Assembly (NCBI RefSeq): GCF_034931365.1
Contig: NZ_JAYGII010000001.1
Coordinates: forward strand, 163,121-227,120
Direction of reading: 5' to 3'
DNA: 64,000 bases
From: Natronospira elongata
GTDB taxonomy: Bacteria; Pseudomonadota; Gammaproteobacteria; Natronospirales; Natronospiraceae
This document shows positions 61,547 through 64,000 of the stretch, piece after piece. The notes below the pieces were generated by a model. It did not search any database and was not told the origin of the DNA. It was given only the letters and a program-made list of their open reading frames with translations. The position numbers and the translations under genes were made by a program. The first letter of the stretch is position 1. Each line of letters begins with the position of its first letter.

Positions 61547-62047
61547 GTGACAACCCTGAGAATCGGGCACGGATTCGACGTGCATGCATTCGGCGAAGGA
61601 GACCATGTTATGGTCTGTGGCGTGCGGATTCCCCATCACCGGGGCGTGCGCGCCCACTCCGACGGTGATGTGGCCCTGCATGCCCTGTGTGACGCCATCC
61701 TGGGTGCCGCCGCGCTCCCGGATATCGGCCAGCTTTTTCCGGATACCGACCCCGGCTTTTCCGGCGCCGACAGCCGGGACCTGCTGGCGGAGGTGCTAAG
61801 GCGGATCGATGACCGCGGCCTGGCGCCGGTGCATGTGGACCTCACCGTGGTGGCGCAGGCGCCCAAGCTGGGGCTGCATGTACCGGACATGCGCGCGGTG
61901 CTGGCCGAAAGCCTGGGCCTTGCCACCGATAGGGTCAATGTCAAAGCCACCACCACCGAAAAACTCGGCGCCATTGGCCGCGAAGAGGGCCTGGCCGCCC
62001 ACGCGGTGGTATTGCTGGATGAAGTGGGGAGTGAGCCCTGTGGATGA
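61547..62047 (+). CDS. ispF: 2-C-methyl-D-erythritol 2,4-cyclodiphosphate synthase
   Basis: 166-residue trimeric zinc enzyme of the MEP pathway. IGHGFDVHAFG carries the zinc-binding Asp and His, and HSDGDVALHALCDAILGAAAL and DIGQLFPDTDP are diagnostic. The start is a GTG at 61547 with GGGAG 7 nt upstream; the frame extends 5' without likeness. truD begins 8 nt before its stop. Only the ispD-ispF adjacency usual in gammaproteobacteria is broken. Confidence 0.95.
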   Translation: MTTLRIGHGFDVHAFGEGDHVMVCGVRIPHHRGVRAHSDGDVALHALCDAILGAAALPDIGQLFPDTDPGFSGADSRDLLAEVLRRIDDRGLAPVHVDLTVVAQAPKLGLHVPDMRAVLAESLGLATDRVNVKATTTEKLGAIGREEGLAAHAVVLLDEVGSEPCG

Positions 62048-63077
62048 TGAGGCCTATTGGTTTCAGGATCAGGCTCTGCCCCGCGCCTTTGGACCCGCGA
62101 TTGGCGAGGCGGTCATTCGCAAGAGCCCGGATGATTTTCGCGTGGATGAAATCCTGGGCTTTGCCGCCGACGGTGAAGGTGAGCACTGCCTGATGCTGGT
62201 GGAGAAGCGCGAGGCCAATACTGACTGGATGGCCGGGCAGTTGGCCCGGCTTGCCGGAGTCAGGCCCCGGGATGTGGGTTATGCCGGGCTCAAGGACCGC
62301 CATGCGGTGACCCGACAGTGGTTCACCGTGCCCTGGCCCGCACAGGGCAATCCCCTGGATTGGGAGGTACCCCAGGGGCGAGTGATCGAGGCCCATCGCC
62401 ATCGTCGCAAGCTGCGTCCGGGTGCCCTGACCGGTAACCGTTTTCGTCTGGCCTTGCGACATGTCTCCGCCGACAGCGGGTTCCTCGATCAACGCCTTGC
62501 CCGGATCGGCAGCCTCGGTGTCCCCAATTACTTTGGGCCCCAGCGCTTCGGCCGGGATGGCGACAATGTCATTCGCCTGCTGACACCGCCGCTGCCCCGA
62601 CGACGCAAGTTACGTGGCTTGCTGCTGTCAGCCGGACGGTCCTGGTTGTTCAATGCCATTCTGGCGGAACGGGTGGGGGATGATAGCTGGCACCGCATCC
62701 TTGCCGGCGAACTGCCCATGCTGGATGGCAGTAACAGCCATTTTGTGGCCGAGGCCGATGATCCGGCGCTGGCGGATCGCTGCCGCCGGGGCGATATTCA
62801 TCCCAGTGGCGCCATGTGGGGACAGGGCGGCAGTCCGGCCGGGGCTTCGGTGGCTGAGCTTGAAGAGCGGATCGCGGCTTTGCACCCGGCGCTGGTCAAG
62901 GTATTGGAAGAGGCCGGAATGCGACAGGAGCGGCGGGCGCTGCGTCTCCCGGTGCGGGGTTTGAGCTGGCGCCAGCAGGACGATTGCCTGTGGCTGGATT
63001 TCCGCCTGCCCGCGGGCAGCTATGCCACCACCGTGATTCGCGAATTTCTCAATGTACAGGACGGGAGCAAGTCATGA
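62040..63077 (+). CDS. truD: tRNA pseudouridine(13) synthase TruD
   Basis: 345-residue pseudouridine synthase acting on U13 of tRNA-Glu. The catalytic Asp is in GYAGLKDRHAVTRQWF (about residue 80), followed by LTGNRFRLALR, VPNYFGPQRFGRDGDN and SAGRSWLFNAILAERV, all typical of TruD. The start is a GTG at 62040 that overlaps ispF by 8 nt, with GGGGAG upstream. Gene order ispF-truD is conserved. The next gene overlaps by 4 bp instead of the usual surE. Confidence 0.94.
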   Translation: MDDEAYWFQDQALPRAFGPAIGEAVIRKSPDDFRVDEILGFAADGEGEHCLMLVEKREANTDWMAGQLARLAGVRPRDVGYAGLKDRHAVTRQWFTVPWPAQGNPLDWEVPQGRVIEAHRHRRKLRPGALTGNRFRLALRHVSADSGFLDQRLARIGSLGVPNYFGPQRFGRDGDNVIRLLTPPLPRRRKLRGLLLSAGRSWLFNAILAERVGDDSWHRILAGELPMLDGSNSHFVAEADDPALADRCRRGDIHPSGAMWGQGGSPAGASVAELEERIAALHPALVKVLEEAGMRQERRALRLPVRGLSWRQQDDCLWLDFRLPAGSYATTVIREFLNVQDGSKS

Positions 63078-63829
63078 TCAAGACTGAACGCAAAGGGGAC
63101 GTGGCCGTCATCGAATTGGATCGGCCGCCGGTCAATGCCCTCAATCCGCAGCTCATTCAGGCGCTCGACCAGGGTCTGGCTGATGCGGTATCTGATGGGG
63201 CCCGCGGGATTGCCCTGGTGGGTGGGGAGAAGATGTTCTCCGCGGGGCTGGATGTGCCCGTGCTGTTGCGTCTCTCCCGGGAAGAGATGACCGAGTTCTG
63301 GTCCGATTTCTTTGGCCTGATTCAACGCCTGGCGACCTGCCCGGTGCCGATCGCGGCTGGTCTGACGGGGCACAGCCCGGCCGGCGGTGCGGTGCTGGCA
63401 ATCTTCTGTGACTATCGGGTGATGAGCCGTGGCGAGTTCCGTATCGGCCTGAACGAAGTGCAGGTCGGGCTCCCTGTCCCGGATGTGATCTGCCTGGCCC
63501 TGGCCCGCCTGGTGGGCGCCGGGACGGCGAACCGCTTGCTGGCCTCGGGTGAGATGATCCTGCCGGAGGAGGCCCACCGGGTGGGCATGGTGGATGCCCT
63601 GGCCGATGATCCGGCCGCCACCCGCGCGGCGGCGGTGGAGTGGGCCACCCAGGTCGCGGCCCTGCCGCCGGTGGCGGTGGCCTCCACCCGCCGCGTCGTG
63701 CGCGCGGATCTCAGCGCCCTGTTCAAGGACGTGGATCGCGAAACCTGTGAGGCCATGAGCGAAGTCTGGTTCAGTGATGAAACCCAGGCAGCCATGCATG
63801 CCCTGGTTGAGCGTCTCGCCGCAAAGTGA
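63074..63829 (+). CDS. Enoyl-CoA hydratase/isomerase family protein, delta3-delta2-enoyl-CoA isomerase-like
   Basis: 251-residue crotonase-fold protein. The oxyanion-hole regions are KMFSAGLDVPVL and GHSPAGGAVLAIFCDYRVM. RIGLNEVQVGLPVP resembles the GLNETQLGI segment of mitochondrial delta3-delta2-enoyl-CoA isomerase (ECI1), whose single catalytic Glu lies there. The second Glu of hydratases, found in the AGG region, is absent (PAGGAV). So isomerisation in the breakdown of unsaturated fatty acids is more likely than hydration. It overlaps truD by 4 bp. Confidence 0.82.
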   Translation: MIKTERKGDVAVIELDRPPVNALNPQLIQALDQGLADAVSDGARGIALVGGEKMFSAGLDVPVLLRLSREEMTEFWSDFFGLIQRLATCPVPIAAGLTGHSPAGGAVLAIFCDYRVMSRGEFRIGLNEVQVGLPVPDVICLALARLVGAGTANRLLASGEMILPEEAHRVGMVDALADDPAATRAAAVEWATQVAALPPVAVASTRRVVRADLSALFKDVDRETCEAMSEVWFSDETQAAMHALVERLAAK

Positions 63830-63877
63830 CTCTTGGTCGATTTCGAATGGCTTGGTGCCATCCGAAGTGGGTGGTTT

Positions 63878-64000
63878 CGGTTGGGATAGCACCTTTCCAT
63901 GACGGTGACGGGTTGCGTTCCGGCCTAGGTGGCGACAGACCTTTCCAAGAACGCCGTAGACCCATCCCTGGGGGCTCTGGGTTCGCCCGGAAGGCTGCGC
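63878..64000. repeat. Copy B of the dispersed intergenic repeat, cut by the window edge
   Basis: TTGGGATAGCACC, then TGACGGTGACGGG, and the 37-nt block 63951-63987 align with 52264-52373. The left arm (63930-63950 region) has diverged from that of copy A, and after 63987 the sequence differs (CGGAAGGCTGCGC). It starts 49 bp after the isomerase stop codon, and its right arm would lie outside the window. Confidence 0.7.

Overview
The window is 64 kb of gammaproteobacterial chromosome with high GC and almost entirely core genes. Gene order matches the Pseudomonas / Ectothiorhodospiraceae / E. coli type: pst-pho cluster, map-glnD-dapC, rpsB-tsf-pyrH-frr-uppS-cdsA-dxr-rseP-bamA-skp-lpxD-fabZ-lpxA-lpxB-rnhB-dnaE-accA, tilS, pyrG-kdsA-eno-ftsB-ispD, and ispF-truD. 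The bacterium is Gram-negative, since it has a complete lipid A front end, BamA, Skp and KDO synthesis. Several secreted proteins are rich in Asp/Glu, which would fit a halophilic or alkaliphilic member, but that is inference and I cannot name the genus. I see no tRNA, rRNA, CRISPR array, prophage or plasmid genes.

Layout. 1-502: the 3' part of tsaB. 588-11078: a complete phosphate-starvation locus (phoB, phoR, a phosphate-type porin, pstS, pstC, pstA, pstB, phoU) with up to four Pho boxes, each followed 7 nt later by a -10-like hexamer. 11153-23703: a looser region with a BASS transporter, fadD, dsbB, a DASS anion transporter, an outer-membrane barrel, an unrecognised protein, a divergent pirin/LysR pair, a bestrophin-like channel, a secreted hypothetical, an MFS pump and a YaiI-type protein. 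23714-32664 (minus strand): dapE, a second pirin, a YffB/ArsC-like protein, dapD, dapC, glnD and map. Between dapD and dapC lie a 361-bp MITE-like element and a frameshifted GxxExxY gene framed by its own 39-bp inverted repeats. 33014-52228: the translation and envelope superoperon, tightly packed with many 4-bp overlaps and GTG/TTG starts. 52229-53325: a repeat-rich scar with a perfect 29-bp inverted-repeat element, a REP-like hairpin, a 45-bp direct repeat and an IS66 transposase tail. 53326-63829: tilS, pyrG, kdsA, eno, ftsB, ispD, a TPR-methyltransferase, a VOC protein, ispF, truD and an enoyl-CoA isomerase. The window ends in a second copy of the 52.3-kb repeat.

How the genes work together. 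PhoR and PhoB sense low phosphate and drive the porin, PstS and PstCAB, while PhoU feeds back. DapD, DapC and DapE make meso-diaminopimelate/lysine precursors by the succinylase branch. RpsB, Tsf and Frr serve translation. UppS, Dxr, IspD and IspF make isoprenoid carriers, CdsA makes phospholipid, and LpxD/FabZ/LpxA/LpxB with KdsA make lipid A and KDO. BamA, Skp and RseP assemble and monitor the outer membrane.

The less ordinary observations are: a lysine/alanine-rich tail of about 80 residues on ribosomal protein S2; an Asp at the KdsA position that is Cys in metal-dependent and Asn in metal-independent enzymes; the inverted-repeat GxxExxY cassette and its MITE neighbour; a dispersed intergenic repeat family (three copies seen); greatly enlarged periplasmic parts in PstC and PstA; and a TPR-methyltransferase plus VOC gene inserted between ispD and ispF.
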